From assembly GCA_964606975.1 (NCBI GenBank), contig CAZSGY010000004.1:1-15835 (forward strand): DNA of 15,835 nt, given 5' to 3'. Made by a program: the position numbers and the translations under genes. Shown here in pieces: positions 1-6,977 of this stretch (positions within the stretch are counted from its first letter, which is position 1; each line of letters begins with the position of its first letter). The DNA comes from UBA8517 sp964606975 (GTDB taxonomy: Bacteria > Patescibacteriota > Microgenomatia > UBA8517). The notes below the pieces were generated by a model that saw nothing but the letters and a program-made list of their open reading frames with translations, was not told where the DNA came from and did not search any database.

Positions 1-45
1 CCGGAAGCTAAATTTTGTTCCTCATGTGCAGCGAAAAGAGAATAA
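1..45 (+). CDS. 3' end of a probable zinc-ribbon protein (partial)
   Basis: Frame 1 is open from the window edge to a TAA stop at 43-45 and reads PEAKFCSSCAAKRE. The CxxC pair flanked by charged residues resembles the C-terminal zinc-ribbon tail (KFCxxCGxK-like) found on many bacterial proteins. Only 14 codons are visible, so the identity of the protein cannot be told. That this is a real gene end is an inference from the CxxC motif and from the stop lying just upstream of the next gene's promoter. A chance open frame of this length is quite possible. Confidence 0.4.
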   Translation, partial: PEAKFCSSCAAKRE

Positions 46-55
46 TAATACACTC

Positions 56-64
56 TGCTAGAAT
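56..64 (+). promoter_or_regulatory. Extended -10 promoter for the RluA-family gene
   Basis: TGC followed by TAGAAT forms an extended -10 element (TGn plus a hexamer with five of six consensus bases). No convincing -35 is visible. The hexamer ends 6 nt before the ATG at 71, so transcription would start at or next to the start codon and the mRNA would be leaderless. Confidence 0.5.
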
Positions 65-70
65 ATAAGT

Positions 71-769
71 ATGACGCCTAGGATCATTTTTGAAGACGAC
101 TCACTGTTTGTTATTGATAAACCGGCAGGCTGGATTGTAAACGAGGCGGCAACAACCAAAAACCAACCGGTATTGCAAAAGTGGTTGGAAGATAAAAATT
201 ATCCGTTAAGCGGGAATATAGAATTTAGAGGAGGCATAGTTCATAGGTTGGATAAAGAAACCAGCGGCGTAATGATTGTTGCAAAAAATAAAGAGGCGTT
301 TACATATCTTCAGTCTGAATTCAAAGAAAGGCTGGTTGAGAAAAAATATACTGCCTTAGTTCACGGAAAAGTTGAACCCGGAGAAGGGGAGATAAGCGTA
401 CCGGTGGGCAGACTACCTTGGAGAAGAGACCGTTTTGGTGTTGTTGCCGGGGGAAGAGATTCTAAAAGTTATTATAAAGTTATTAAATTTTACCCGGGGA
501 ATAATGGGGGACACACGTTGGTGGAATTTTATCCCAAAACAGGGAGGACTCATCAGATCAGGATTCATGCTAAGTATATCGGGCATGCGATAGTTGCCGA
601 TGAATTTTATGCAGGACGAAAGACCGCCAGAAATGACAGAAAATGGTGTTCTCGGCTTTTTTTACATGCTTCATCTATAAAATTTATTCACCCGCTAACC
701 GGCAAGGAAATTGAATTTGAGTCCGAGCTTCCGGATGAACTTACCCGTGTTTTGACAAAACTCGGTTGA
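71..769 (+). CDS. RluA-family RNA pseudouridine synthase
   Basis: This 232-residue protein isomerises uridine to pseudouridine in structured RNA (rRNA or tRNA) in the cytoplasm. The family signature HRLDKETSG is at residues 58-66, with Asp61 as the predicted catalytic residue. The substrate-binding motif KTGRTHQIRIH is at about 156-166, and the opening block (IIFEDDSLFVIDKPAG) is typical of RluA enzymes. It begins directly at the catalytic domain and lacks the N-terminal S4 RNA-binding domain of RluC/RluD, so it is a short form like RluA or TruC. The exact target base cannot be told from sequence. There is no Shine-Dalgarno sequence before the ATG, and the -10 element lies 6 nt upstream. It ends in TGA, 39 bp before the next gene. 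The family call is secure. Confidence 0.93.
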   Translation: MTPRIIFEDDSLFVIDKPAGWIVNEAATTKNQPVLQKWLEDKNYPLSGNIEFRGGIVHRLDKETSGVMIVAKNKEAFTYLQSEFKERLVEKKYTALVHGKVEPGEGEISVPVGRLPWRRDRFGVVAGGRDSKSYYKVIKFYPGNNGGHTLVEFYPKTGRTHQIRIHAKYIGHAIVADEFYAGRKTARNDRKWCSRLFLHASSIKFIHPLTGKEIEFESELPDELTRVLTKLG

Positions 770-772
770 AAG

Positions 773-802
773 TAGACGCAAACCCTTAGCAGTCTGTACA
801 AT
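773..802 (+). promoter_or_regulatory. Promoter for the cation/Ca2+ exchanger gene
   Basis: A TAGACG hexamer at 773-778 (four of six matches to -35) lies 18 bp before TACAAT at 797-802 (five of six matches to -10). The -10 ends 6 nt before the ATG at 809, which again predicts a leaderless transcript. Confidence 0.5.
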
Positions 803-808
803 AGATTT

Positions 809-1777
809 ATGACCGATCTTCCTATCCATATACTCATTTACGTTCTTTCGTTTCTTGGTATATGGGTGGGGTCAGGCTTTATCATTAAATCAGTTGAAAA
901 AATTTCGAGTTCTTTAAGAATCTCTTCATTTACAATCTCCTTTTTAGTACTTGGAGCTTTTACTTCTGTCAGCGAATTATCGGTTGGGGCAAATTCAATT
1001 ATGAAAGGGGATGCTGAAATATTTGTGGGAAATTTGATTGGAGCATCTATGGTTCTTTTTCTTCTTATAATTCCGCTTTTGGCAATAATTGGCAAGTCAA
1101 TTCACGTCTCGCCCGACCTGCAGGGGTTTAACCTGCCGGCCAGTCTTATTACAATAGCCGTACCCGCAATGATGGTTCTGGACGGCCACGTCGGACGTTT
1201 TGATGCAATTTTAGCCTTGATTCTTTTCAGTTTGCTTATTATTAGTGTCCAAAGTAAAGGAAAGTTTTTGGCTGTAGTGGAAAAAACCAGCGAGAAAAAA
1301 AGACTTAGTATGGGCAAGGGGTTGGTTAGAATTTTTTTCGGTCTTGCCATTATTTTCATAGCCAGCCGCTTTGCTGTGGAGCAAACGGATTATTTTGCCA
1401 ACTTTCTTCACGTCTCTCCGTTTCTGATCAGTTTGGTGGTAGTCTCAATTGGGACGAATCTTCCGGAACTTTCTCTTGTTGTGAGATCTGCCTTTTCCAG
1501 AAATCATCAGATTGCATTCGGAGATTTTGTCGGCTCCGCTGCCTTTAATACATTTCTTTTTGGATTTTTAACTCTTATTTACAATAAACCGATCACCCTC
1601 ACCAACAGTTTTGTAATAAGCCTTCTTTTTTTGGTTGCCGGGCTTTTGCTTTTTTATCATTTTGCGCGTACAAAAAATACGATTTCGCGTCTGGAAGGAT
1701 TGACACTATTCCTTTTATATCTTGCCTTTTTGTTTACAGAATACATTATTCATGCTGCAAATCTGCCTAAGTTTTAA
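809..1777 (+). CDS. Na+/Ca2+ exchanger-family (CaCA) membrane protein
   Basis: This 322-residue protein is an inner-membrane cation antiporter of the CaCA superfamily (YrbG/NCX_Mj type), expected to exchange Ca2+ for Na+ or H+. It has two halves of about five membrane helices around a short basic loop at about 158-172, and each half carries an alpha repeat. Alpha-1 (about residues 45-80) contains TSVSE with Glu56. Alpha-2 (about 208-250) contains GTNLPE with Glu220, followed by GDFVGSAAFN. Both transport glutamates are present. Two ligand-region positions differ from the usual TSxPE pattern: Ser55 replaces proline in alpha-1 and Asn217 replaces serine in alpha-2, so ion selectivity is uncertain. 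It has its own promoter and no Shine-Dalgarno sequence. A 73-bp gap with another promoter separates it from the antiporter gene downstream. Confidence 0.88.
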   Translation: MTDLPIHILIYVLSFLGIWVGSGFIIKSVEKISSSLRISSFTISFLVLGAFTSVSELSVGANSIMKGDAEIFVGNLIGASMVLFLLIIPLLAIIGKSIHVSPDLQGFNLPASLITIAVPAMMVLDGHVGRFDAILALILFSLLIISVQSKGKFLAVVEKTSEKKRLSMGKGLVRIFFGLAIIFIASRFAVEQTDYFANFLHVSPFLISLVVVSIGTNLPELSLVVRSAFSRNHQIAFGDFVGSAAFNTFLFGFLTLIYNKPITLTNSFVISLLFLVAGLLLFYHFARTKNTISRLEGLTLFLLYLAFLFTEYIIHAANLPKF

Positions 1778-1813
1778 AAACGCCGCGCAGACCACTCTTC
1801 GTTTCACAGGTAC

Positions 1814-1842
1814 TTTACACAGAAGGCGGTAGTCCGTAAACT
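1814..1842 (+). promoter_or_regulatory. Promoter for the KefB-like antiporter gene
   Basis: TTTACA at 1814-1819 and TAAACT at 1837-1842 are separated by exactly 17 bp. The -10 ends 8 nt before the ATG at 1851, so the expected start site lies 0-2 nt from the start codon. Confidence 0.6.
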
Positions 1843-1850
1843 AAAAATAC

Positions 1851-3512
1851 ATGGATAACATCTTTGTCCAGTTCGCAATAGTTCTTTCGTTGTCTTCGGT
1901 ATTGGGGTTATTTGCCCTGAAATTTAAACTTCCTCTTGTGGTCTCATATCTTTTAGCGGGTGTTGCGATTTCACTTCTTGGGGGAGTGATTAACACAGAG
2001 GAGTCTTTGATCCTTAATGTCCTTCCTGAAATCGGAGTAGCCTTCGTTCTTTTTCTGATAGGAATGGAACTTGATCTTAGAGAGATAAAATCTTTGGGAC
2101 TTCCGATTGTTATCGCTGCCCTGGCACAAATTGTTATAACGACAACAGCCGGTTTTCTGGTAGCCAGTGTTTTGGGATTTGGTTTAATAGCAGGAATCCT
2201 TCTTGGCTTGGGACTTTCCTTTTCTTCAACAGTCGTTGTTGTTAAAATGCTTACCGAAAAACAGGACTTTTCATCCCTTTACGGAAAACTTTCCATCGGA
2301 ATTCTTCTCGTCGAAGACTTGGTAGCTATCGGGGTTTTAATGGCAATTTCCGTTATGCCTTCTGTTGCCAACCTGGGATTGCAGCAGGCTCTTCCCATGC
2401 TTGCCTTGATTCTTAAGGCAGTAGGTCTTTTCATCTTGACCTTTTTCCTTTCCAAATATGTTTTACAGACGGTTTTTGATAAGGTGGCCAAGTCAGTAGA
2501 ACTTTTATTTTTGACATCAATGACCTGGTGCTTTGCTTTTACCACTCTGGCTATTTTTGCCGGATTTTCCATTGAGATAGGAGCCTTCCTGGCAGGGGTA
2601 GCCCTGGCTTCATCGCCTTACCATTTTCAGATTCAAGGGAAGATTAAACCACTGAGAGATTTTTTCCTGGCTTTATTTTTTGTGTATTTGGGCTCTCAGA
2701 TAAGAGTGGAGTATTTGATGAACGGACTCCCTGTAATTATCCTATTTTCTCTTCTTGCACTTCTTTTCAAACCGGCTGTTTATATGTTTATCCTCGGCCT
2801 TTTTGGTTTTAAGAAACAAACTATTTTTGCCGCAGGGGTAAACCTTTCCCAGGTCTCTGAATTTTCTCTAATTGTACTTGTAGTGGGTGCCGATTTTGTG
2901 GGGGTGGGGGATGAAACCGTTTCCATAATGGCTGCCGTTGCGGTGGTAACAATAATTATTTCCTCACTTTTCATATCAAAAAGCAGAAAACTCTATAGAT
3001 TGATTCTTCCTGCTATGCGTTTGTTTGAAAGAAAAGGCAAAAGACATTTTTTGGAAACGGAAACTTTGGGGGAAATGAGCGAACACGTGATAATCATTGG
3101 GGCACATAGGGTGGGGGGTCCTTTAGCAAAGTATCTGAAACGCGAAAACATTCCTTTTGTGATAATGGATTTCAATCCACACCTTGTTAAAAAACTCAGA
3201 GATGAGGGCATGAATGTTATCTACGGCGACATAGGGGATCCTGATGTTTTGGATAATTTGCAGTTGGAGAAAACAAAACTGATTGTTTCAACTGCCCCCA
3301 ACATTGAAGATAATGAAATACTTTTAGCAGAATGTAAAAGAAGAGGGATCGGGGCGAAAATTATTGTTCGGGCGGAGGACAAAGAGCGAGGAGAGATTCT
3401 CAAAGCTCTGGGTGCGGACTACATAATTTCACCTGAACAAGTTACAGGATCCTATTTGGTGAAACAGATTAAGGATCACTGGCCGGAGGTTAGCTTTACC
3501 GGTTTGGGTTAA
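1851..3512 (+). CDS. KefB/KefC-like cation:proton antiporter with TrkA-N domain
   Basis: This 553-residue protein belongs to the CPA2 monovalent cation:proton antiporters. Residues 1-375 form a block of about 12 membrane helices with family landmarks: PLVVSYLLAG (28-37), SFSSTVVVVKML (123-134), LLVEDLVAI (152-160), FLAGVALASSPY (246-257) and SQVSEFSLIV (333-342). A cytoplasmic linker leads into a TrkA-N/RCK nucleotide-binding domain from about 411, with a Rossmann loop GAHRVGG (417-423) and acidic Asp440 at the end of the second strand. There is no RCK-C domain. The architecture indicates K+ or Na+ efflux gated by a nucleotide ligand. It shares a transcript with the LytR_C gene 12 bp downstream unless that gene has a promoter I could not recognise. 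The family is certain, the ion is not. Confidence 0.92.
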   Translation: MDNIFVQFAIVLSLSSVLGLFALKFKLPLVVSYLLAGVAISLLGGVINTEESLILNVLPEIGVAFVLFLIGMELDLREIKSLGLPIVIAALAQIVITTTAGFLVASVLGFGLIAGILLGLGLSFSSTVVVVKMLTEKQDFSSLYGKLSIGILLVEDLVAIGVLMAISVMPSVANLGLQQALPMLALILKAVGLFILTFFLSKYVLQTVFDKVAKSVELLFLTSMTWCFAFTTLAIFAGFSIEIGAFLAGVALASSPYHFQIQGKIKPLRDFFLALFFVYLGSQIRVEYLMNGLPVIILFSLLALLFKPAVYMFILGLFGFKKQTIFAAGVNLSQVSEFSLIVLVVGADFVGVGDETVSIMAAVAVVTIIISSLFISKSRKLYRLILPAMRLFERKGKRHFLETETLGEMSEHVIIIGAHRVGGPLAKYLKRENIPFVIMDFNPHLVKKLRDEGMNVIYGDIGDPDVLDNLQLEKTKLIVSTAPNIEDNEILLAECKRRGIGAKIIVRAEDKERGEILKALGADYIISPEQVTGSYLVKQIKDHWPEVSFTGLG

Positions 3513-3524
3513 AACAAAATAATT

Positions 3525-4475
3525 ATGAAAAAATCTGCCCGAAGACAATCATACGTTGCCCGGAAAAAGGCACAGGCAATAGAAAAAAATAAACAAAACA
3601 GGAAAAATTTTCCGATATCTCGCATCTTGATACCGCTAGGGATTTTGTTGGCAATATTTCTATTTATCAAGGGTAGCACACGCGTTTGGAACGGTAAGGA
3701 CAAGGTCTCTTTTGTGTATAGAGAGAATGATGGAAGCGTTGGTGTTACCGTTTTGGACCCCATTCTTAGCGAAGTTACCACTTTGGTAATTCCGGGAGAC
3801 ACCCAAGTTGAAGTAGCCCGAAACTACGGAACTTTTAGAATTAAAAATGTCTGGCAGCTGGGTATAAATGAGAGGATAGGCGGAAGTTTGCTGGCGGAGA
3901 CAGTTACTCAAAATTTCCTTTTCCCCGTTTATTTATGGAGTGAGGACGAAGCTGGTTTAATTGGGGGGAATATATTAGGAGTTTTGAATTTTGTTTTTTT
4001 CCCCGGAAGCACAAATATTTCTTTTGGTGACAGATTACAGGCGGGGCTTTTTATTCTTCGTGTTCAGGAAATCGGTAAATCGACAGTAGATCTGGGTACA
4101 AGTAGATTTTTGGACAAAGGAATCTTGGCAGACGGACAACCCGGTTATATATTAAGCGGACCTATTTCACAACGCCTGACGATATACTTTTCCGACAATC
4201 AATTGGGAAACCAGAATATCAAAGTGAACATAACCGATGCCACGGGTAGTTCCGGGATTTCTGAAAAATTAGGTGAAATACTTCAGGTAATAGGGGGCAA
4301 GGTTGTTTCAATTGAAAAGAAAAACACATCTCCTGAAACGGATTGTCTGGTCTCCGGCAAAAACGCTGAGGTGGTTGAAAAAATTTCAAATTTGTTTGAT
4401 TGCAAGATTGTTAACACCAAAACATCTTTTGATTTAGATATAGAAATCGGTAAAAAGTTTGCAGAAAGGTTTTAA
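3525..4475 (+). CDS. Membrane-anchored protein with LCP-like region and LytR_C domain
   Basis: This 316-residue protein starts with a very basic tail (1-29) and one membrane helix (about 31-49), so most of it should lie outside the membrane. Residues 60-205 resemble a LytR-CpsA-Psr (LCP) domain: the stretch VTVLDPILSEVTTLVIPGDT matches the LCP pattern around the conserved SIPRDT motif. However, the arginine is replaced by glycine, and the other phosphate-binding arginines are not obvious, so it may not be an active ligase. Residues about 230-316 fit a LytR_C domain (INITDATGSSGISEKLGEIL and the terminal DLDIEIGKKF). A role at the cell envelope is inferred. It lies 12 bp after the antiporter with no Shine-Dalgarno sequence, and its stop is 3 bp from the convergent TPR gene. 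Confidence 0.62.
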   Translation: MKKSARRQSYVARKKAQAIEKNKQNRKNFPISRILIPLGILLAIFLFIKGSTRVWNGKDKVSFVYRENDGSVGVTVLDPILSEVTTLVIPGDTQVEVARNYGTFRIKNVWQLGINERIGGSLLAETVTQNFLFPVYLWSEDEAGLIGGNILGVLNFVFFPGSTNISFGDRLQAGLFILRVQEIGKSTVDLGTSRFLDKGILADGQPGYILSGPISQRLTIYFSDNQLGNQNIKVNITDATGSSGISEKLGEILQVIGGKVVSIEKKNTSPETDCLVSGKNAEVVEKISNLFDCKIVNTKTSFDLDIEIGKKFAERF

Positions 4476-4478
4476 ATC

Positions 4479-5174
4479 TTATTCTTCCGGTATTTCCTCA
4501 GTGGTTTCTACGCTCGGAGTGTCTCTATGAACAAGTTCAGGCGGTGTGAATGAAACATATTCGAGCTTTTCAGGAGGAAAAGACGGAGAGCCGTCTGTCC
4601 CCGAACCTTTTTCCAGTTCCCTGACAAAAATGGTAATTTCCTTGGGGCCGGCTGACTTAATGAGTGTCTGATACTTGCTGCCGCCCTTGATTAAATACTT
4701 TAACCTGGCGGCTATATCATCCGGTACTCTGCCTATATATTTACCGTCGTTCGTTGTTACGGAAACCCTGTGGGAATAGGCGGCAAGCTTTACTTCTTCA
4801 CCCGGATCTAAATTTATAAAGTTTTCCGGTTCTCCTAAATTAAATAAATTAATTAACTTTGTTTTTCCCGGTTCTTCCAGAAACGATTCTCCGTAGGGAA
4901 GAGAGGATACATGCCCGTCGGAGCTTTTTATAATTTTGAGTTTTTCAAAAAACTTTATCGCTATTTGGTTGGTCGGTTCGATTTGCAGGATCTTTTTGGT
5001 GGTACCTCTTGCTTGATCAAGTTCTCCCAGTTCGTAGTATGCCCTGGCAAGGCGGCACATAGCTTCCGTATCATCGGGGCTGCTTTTGAGGATACCCAAA
5101 TTTGCATCGACTGCTTCATTCCATTTACCGGAGAGAGCCAATTGAATAGCTGTTTGTGCGGCAGAAGTATCCAT
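4479..5174 (-). CDS. TPR-repeat protein with HIRAN-like C-terminal half
   Basis: This 231-residue protein has no signal peptide or membrane helix and is probably cytoplasmic. Residues about 1-80 contain two tetratricopeptide-type helix pairs (the second reads DTEAMCRLARAYYELGELDQARGTTKKILQIEP in outline), a protein-interaction scaffold. Residues about 105-190 form a second domain. Its core (PGEEVKL, then VSVTTNDGKYIGRVPDDIAARLKYLIKGG in outline) resembles the HIRAN fold, a DNA-end-binding module usually attached to helicases or nucleases; that resemblance is by eye only. The C-terminus is acidic and low-complexity (TTEEIPEE). A clear promoter lies upstream, divergent from yebC. There is no Shine-Dalgarno sequence and the 5' UTR is short. 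The gene converges on the LytR_C gene with 3 bp between the stops. Confidence 0.6.
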   Translation of the reverse strand: MDTSAAQTAIQLALSGKWNEAVDANLGILKSSPDDTEAMCRLARAYYELGELDQARGTTKKILQIEPTNQIAIKFFEKLKIIKSSDGHVSSLPYGESFLEEPGKTKLINLFNLGEPENFINLDPGEEVKLAAYSHRVSVTTNDGKYIGRVPDDIAARLKYLIKGGSKYQTLIKSAGPKEITIFVRELEKGSGTDGSPSFPPEKLEYVSFTPPELVHRDTPSVETTEEIPEE

Positions 5175-5192
5175 TTAAATCAACTGTAATTG

Positions 5193-5220
5193 AGTATAAG
5201 TTGGTAAGTGTGAAAGTCAA
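5193..5220 (-). promoter_or_regulatory. Promoter of the TPR/HIRAN-like gene
   Basis: On the minus strand TTGACT (5220-5215) is followed after 16 bp by TATACT (5198-5193). The predicted start site at about 5186 leaves a 5' UTR of about 12 nt before the ATG at 5174. It is divergent from the yebC promoter within a 105-bp intergenic region. Confidence 0.6.
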
Positions 5221-5264
5221 GGGGTTTTATTCCCCTGGATCTTTTCTCTCATGCTGTTTTTGGG

Positions 5265-5270
5265 TATAAT
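5265..5270 (+). promoter_or_regulatory. -10 element of the yebC promoter
   Basis: A perfect TATAAT ends 9 nt before the ATG at 5280. No good -35 is visible 17 bp upstream (the region is T-rich). A weak AGGGG/CCCCT hairpin (5220-5236) lies further upstream. Transcription is expected to start within 3 nt of the start codon. Confidence 0.6.
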
Positions 5271-5279
5271 ACACTCACC

Positions 5280-6017
5280 ATGAGCGGACATTCCCACTTC
5301 GCTACTATTAAACGCCAGAAGGCCGCTAATGACTCGGCCAAAGGAAATTTATTTTCCAAACTTGCCCGTGCAATCATGATCGCCGCCAAAAGCGGGGGAG
5401 ATCCTGATATGAATTACAAACTGCGCTTTGAGATCGATAAAGCCAGGGAAGCAGGCATGCCCAAGGACAATATTGAGCGTGCTATCACCAAAGCCACAAC
5501 AGAGGCCGCCAACCTTGAAGAGATCACCTATGAAGGTTTCGGCCCCGGAGGAATCGGAGTGATGATTGAGGTTGCCTCAGACAATAAAAATAGGGCTGCC
5601 CAGGAAATTAAAAATCTTTTTGATAGGGCAGGGGGCAGTATGGGTGGGCCCAACTCCGTAGCCTTTAATTTTGAAAGTAAGGGCTTTATGATGGTAAAAA
5701 AGACTGAAGACCCGGATACGCAAATGCTGGAACTTATAGATGCCGGAGCGGAGGATATCGAAGATGTGGGAGAGGAATTCGAAATTTATGTTGCCCCCGA
5801 CAAACTCGGACAAATCAACAAAGACCTTACTGCCAAAGGTTTTGAAATTAAAGAAACGGAACTGCAAATGAAACCCAAGAACTTTGTCAACGTAAGCGAA
5901 GCGGCAGTCGCCTCCAAAATCATTAAATTCATAGATGAAGTTGAAAGCCACGATGATGTGCAGAAAGTTTTTACAAATGCGGACATACCAGACGAAGTTA
6001 TGGCGAGTATCGAATAA
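5280..6017 (+). CDS. yebC: YebC/TACO1-family protein
   Basis: This 245-residue protein has the usual family length. The N-terminus is diagnostic: SGHSHFATIKRQKAANDSAKGNLFSKLARAI, followed by GGDPDMNYKLR and REAGMPKDNIERAI. The middle YEGFGPGGIGVMIEVASDNKNRAAQEIKNLF and the GGSMGGPNSVAFNFE segment are equally typical. Members have been described as transcriptional regulators and more recently as ribosome-associated factors that relieve stalling at proline-rich stretches. Which role applies here cannot be read from sequence. In many bacteria yebC sits beside ruvC; here it is followed 8 bp later by an unrelated membrane-protein gene in the same operon. The start is fixed by the conserved N-terminus, and a TATAAT box ends 9 nt upstream. 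Confidence 0.96.
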   Translation: MSGHSHFATIKRQKAANDSAKGNLFSKLARAIMIAAKSGGDPDMNYKLRFEIDKAREAGMPKDNIERAITKATTEAANLEEITYEGFGPGGIGVMIEVASDNKNRAAQEIKNLFDRAGGSMGGPNSVAFNFESKGFMMVKKTEDPDTQMLELIDAGAEDIEDVGEEFEIYVAPDKLGQINKDLTAKGFEIKETELQMKPKNFVNVSEAAVASKIIKFIDEVESHDDVQKVFTNADIPDEVMASIE

Positions 6018-6025
6018 TTAACTAC

Positions 6026-6796
6026 ATGTCCAAACGTACCCGGTTTGTTATCACCTCATTAATATTATCATTGGGTTTTGTGGGAATTCAGTTTTTAAAC
6101 GATCAAAACAGATTTTGGGCAATCGGGATTTTGGGAGCACTCACTTTTACATTGTTCCTGTGGTCCCTTTTTGAAACTATAAAACCCAACATGACCCTTT
6201 TGACACTGGTATTGCCGGTCATGTTTACACTGGGAGTCGGCTTTTTCTGGTTTCTTTTGCCGGCAAACATTTTTGCACAAATTCCTATCGTAATTTTTTA
6301 TGGACTTGGAATATATATTTTATGTCTGATTGCCAATATACACTCGGTAGCATCGGTGAGAACAATAGCTCTTTTGAGAGCTGCAAGGGGAGTAGGTTTT
6401 GTCCTCACTTTAATCACTTCTTTCCTTGTTTTCGACGCTATTTTGTCTTTAAGAACTGAAATTTTTTATCTTATTCCATTGGTGTTTGTTTTTTCTTTCC
6501 TGCTTTATCTACAAGGATATTGGTCAATAGTTTTAGATAAAGAATTATCGAAAGGTCTAATAAGCATGTCATTGGGGAGTGCGCTAATTACTACAGAGCT
6601 CGCGGTAATTTTGTACTTTTGGCCGGTAACTATAGTTGTAGGTTCACTTTTTTTGACAACATCTTTCTATGTATTAATGGGATTGGGACAGGCGAGGCTT
6701 GAGGGTAGATATTTTAAATCCACAATTAAAGAACATTTGGTAGTGGGCATTCTGATCTTCATCGCAATGTTTATTTCTACACGTTGGGGTGCATAA
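6026..6796 (+). CDS. Polytopic membrane protein of unknown function (DUF5656-like)
   Basis: This 256-residue protein is almost entirely hydrophobic. About eight or nine membrane helices can be drawn (roughly 8-25, 30-48, 56-78, 83-103, 121-140, 146-166, 176-192, 198-220 and 236-252) with very short loops. The longest polar loop is at about 104-120 (HSVASVRTIALLRAARG), and there is a basic segment at 223-235. No transporter or enzyme motif is visible. The length and layout recall uncharacterised CPR membrane proteins annotated as DUF5656, from memory and not verified. It starts 8 bp after the yebC stop with no Shine-Dalgarno sequence, so it is probably co-transcribed with yebC. No function can be assigned. 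Confidence 0.7.
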   Translation: MSKRTRFVITSLILSLGFVGIQFLNDQNRFWAIGILGALTFTLFLWSLFETIKPNMTLLTLVLPVMFTLGVGFFWFLLPANIFAQIPIVIFYGLGIYILCLIANIHSVASVRTIALLRAARGVGFVLTLITSFLVFDAILSLRTEIFYLIPLVFVFSFLLYLQGYWSIVLDKELSKGLISMSLGSALITTELAVILYFWPVTIVVGSLFLTTSFYVLMGLGQARLEGRYFKSTIKEHLVVGILIFIAMFISTRWGA

Positions 6797-6840
6797 AATA
6801 ATTAGAGACATGGACAGGAGGGGAGGAGGGTGGTACACAC

Positions 6841-6854
6841 CCTATAATTATAGG
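6841..6854. repeat. Perfect 14-bp palindrome
   Basis: CCTATAATTATAGG is fully self-complementary. Part of it (AATTATAGGA) recurs 43 bp downstream. It could be a protein-binding site, or simply part of the hairpin cluster. Confidence 0.7.
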
Positions 6855-6878
6855 ATAATTACTCTAGGAAAGGGGGAG

Positions 6879-6911
6879 TTTTCACGAAAATTATAGGACA
6901 TTTTCACGAAA
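6879..6911 (+). repeat. Two direct copies of TTTTCACGAAA
   Basis: Identical 11-mers at 6879-6889 and 6901-6911 are spaced 22 bp start to start, about two helical turns. This is an arrangement often seen for paired protein-binding sites. Confidence 0.65.
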
Positions 6912-6962
6912 TGCGACATTGATCCGTGTCGAAGAAAAACCGAAGACCGTTTTGTGGAGAAA

Positions 6963-6971
6963 TGGTATACT
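6963..6971 (+). promoter_or_regulatory. Extended -10 promoter inside the non-coding region
   Basis: TGG directly followed by TATACT gives a TGn-extended -10 element. There is no good -35. The predicted start is about 6977-6979, directly before the hairpin-rich segment. A second possible -10 (TATAGT) lies at 6976-6981. Confidence 0.45.
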
Positions 6972-6977
6972 TTGATA

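Larger units (their letters stand above)
6797..6960 (+). other. Repeat-rich non-coding segment after the yebC operon
   Basis: No plausible gene is present. Several structures are packed together. A G-rich run GGAGGGGAGGAGGGTGG (6817-6833) could form a two-tier G-quadruplex. It overlaps a 6-bp hairpin AGGGTG/CACCCT (6827-6832/6838-6843), which overlaps a perfect 14-bp palindrome CCTATAATTATAGG (6841-6854). Two direct-repeat pairs follow: AATTATAGGA (6846-6855, 6889-6898) and TTTTCACGAAA (6879-6889, 6901-6911). A further hairpin CGACA/TGTCG is at 6914-6918/6927-6931. There is no U-run, so no intrinsic terminator is evident. Confidence 0.6.

Noticed and set aside
4911..5189. Plus-strand open frame of 92 codons
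   Set aside because: It is antisense to the TPR repeats of the 4479-5174 gene, which has a good promoter and clear repeat structure.
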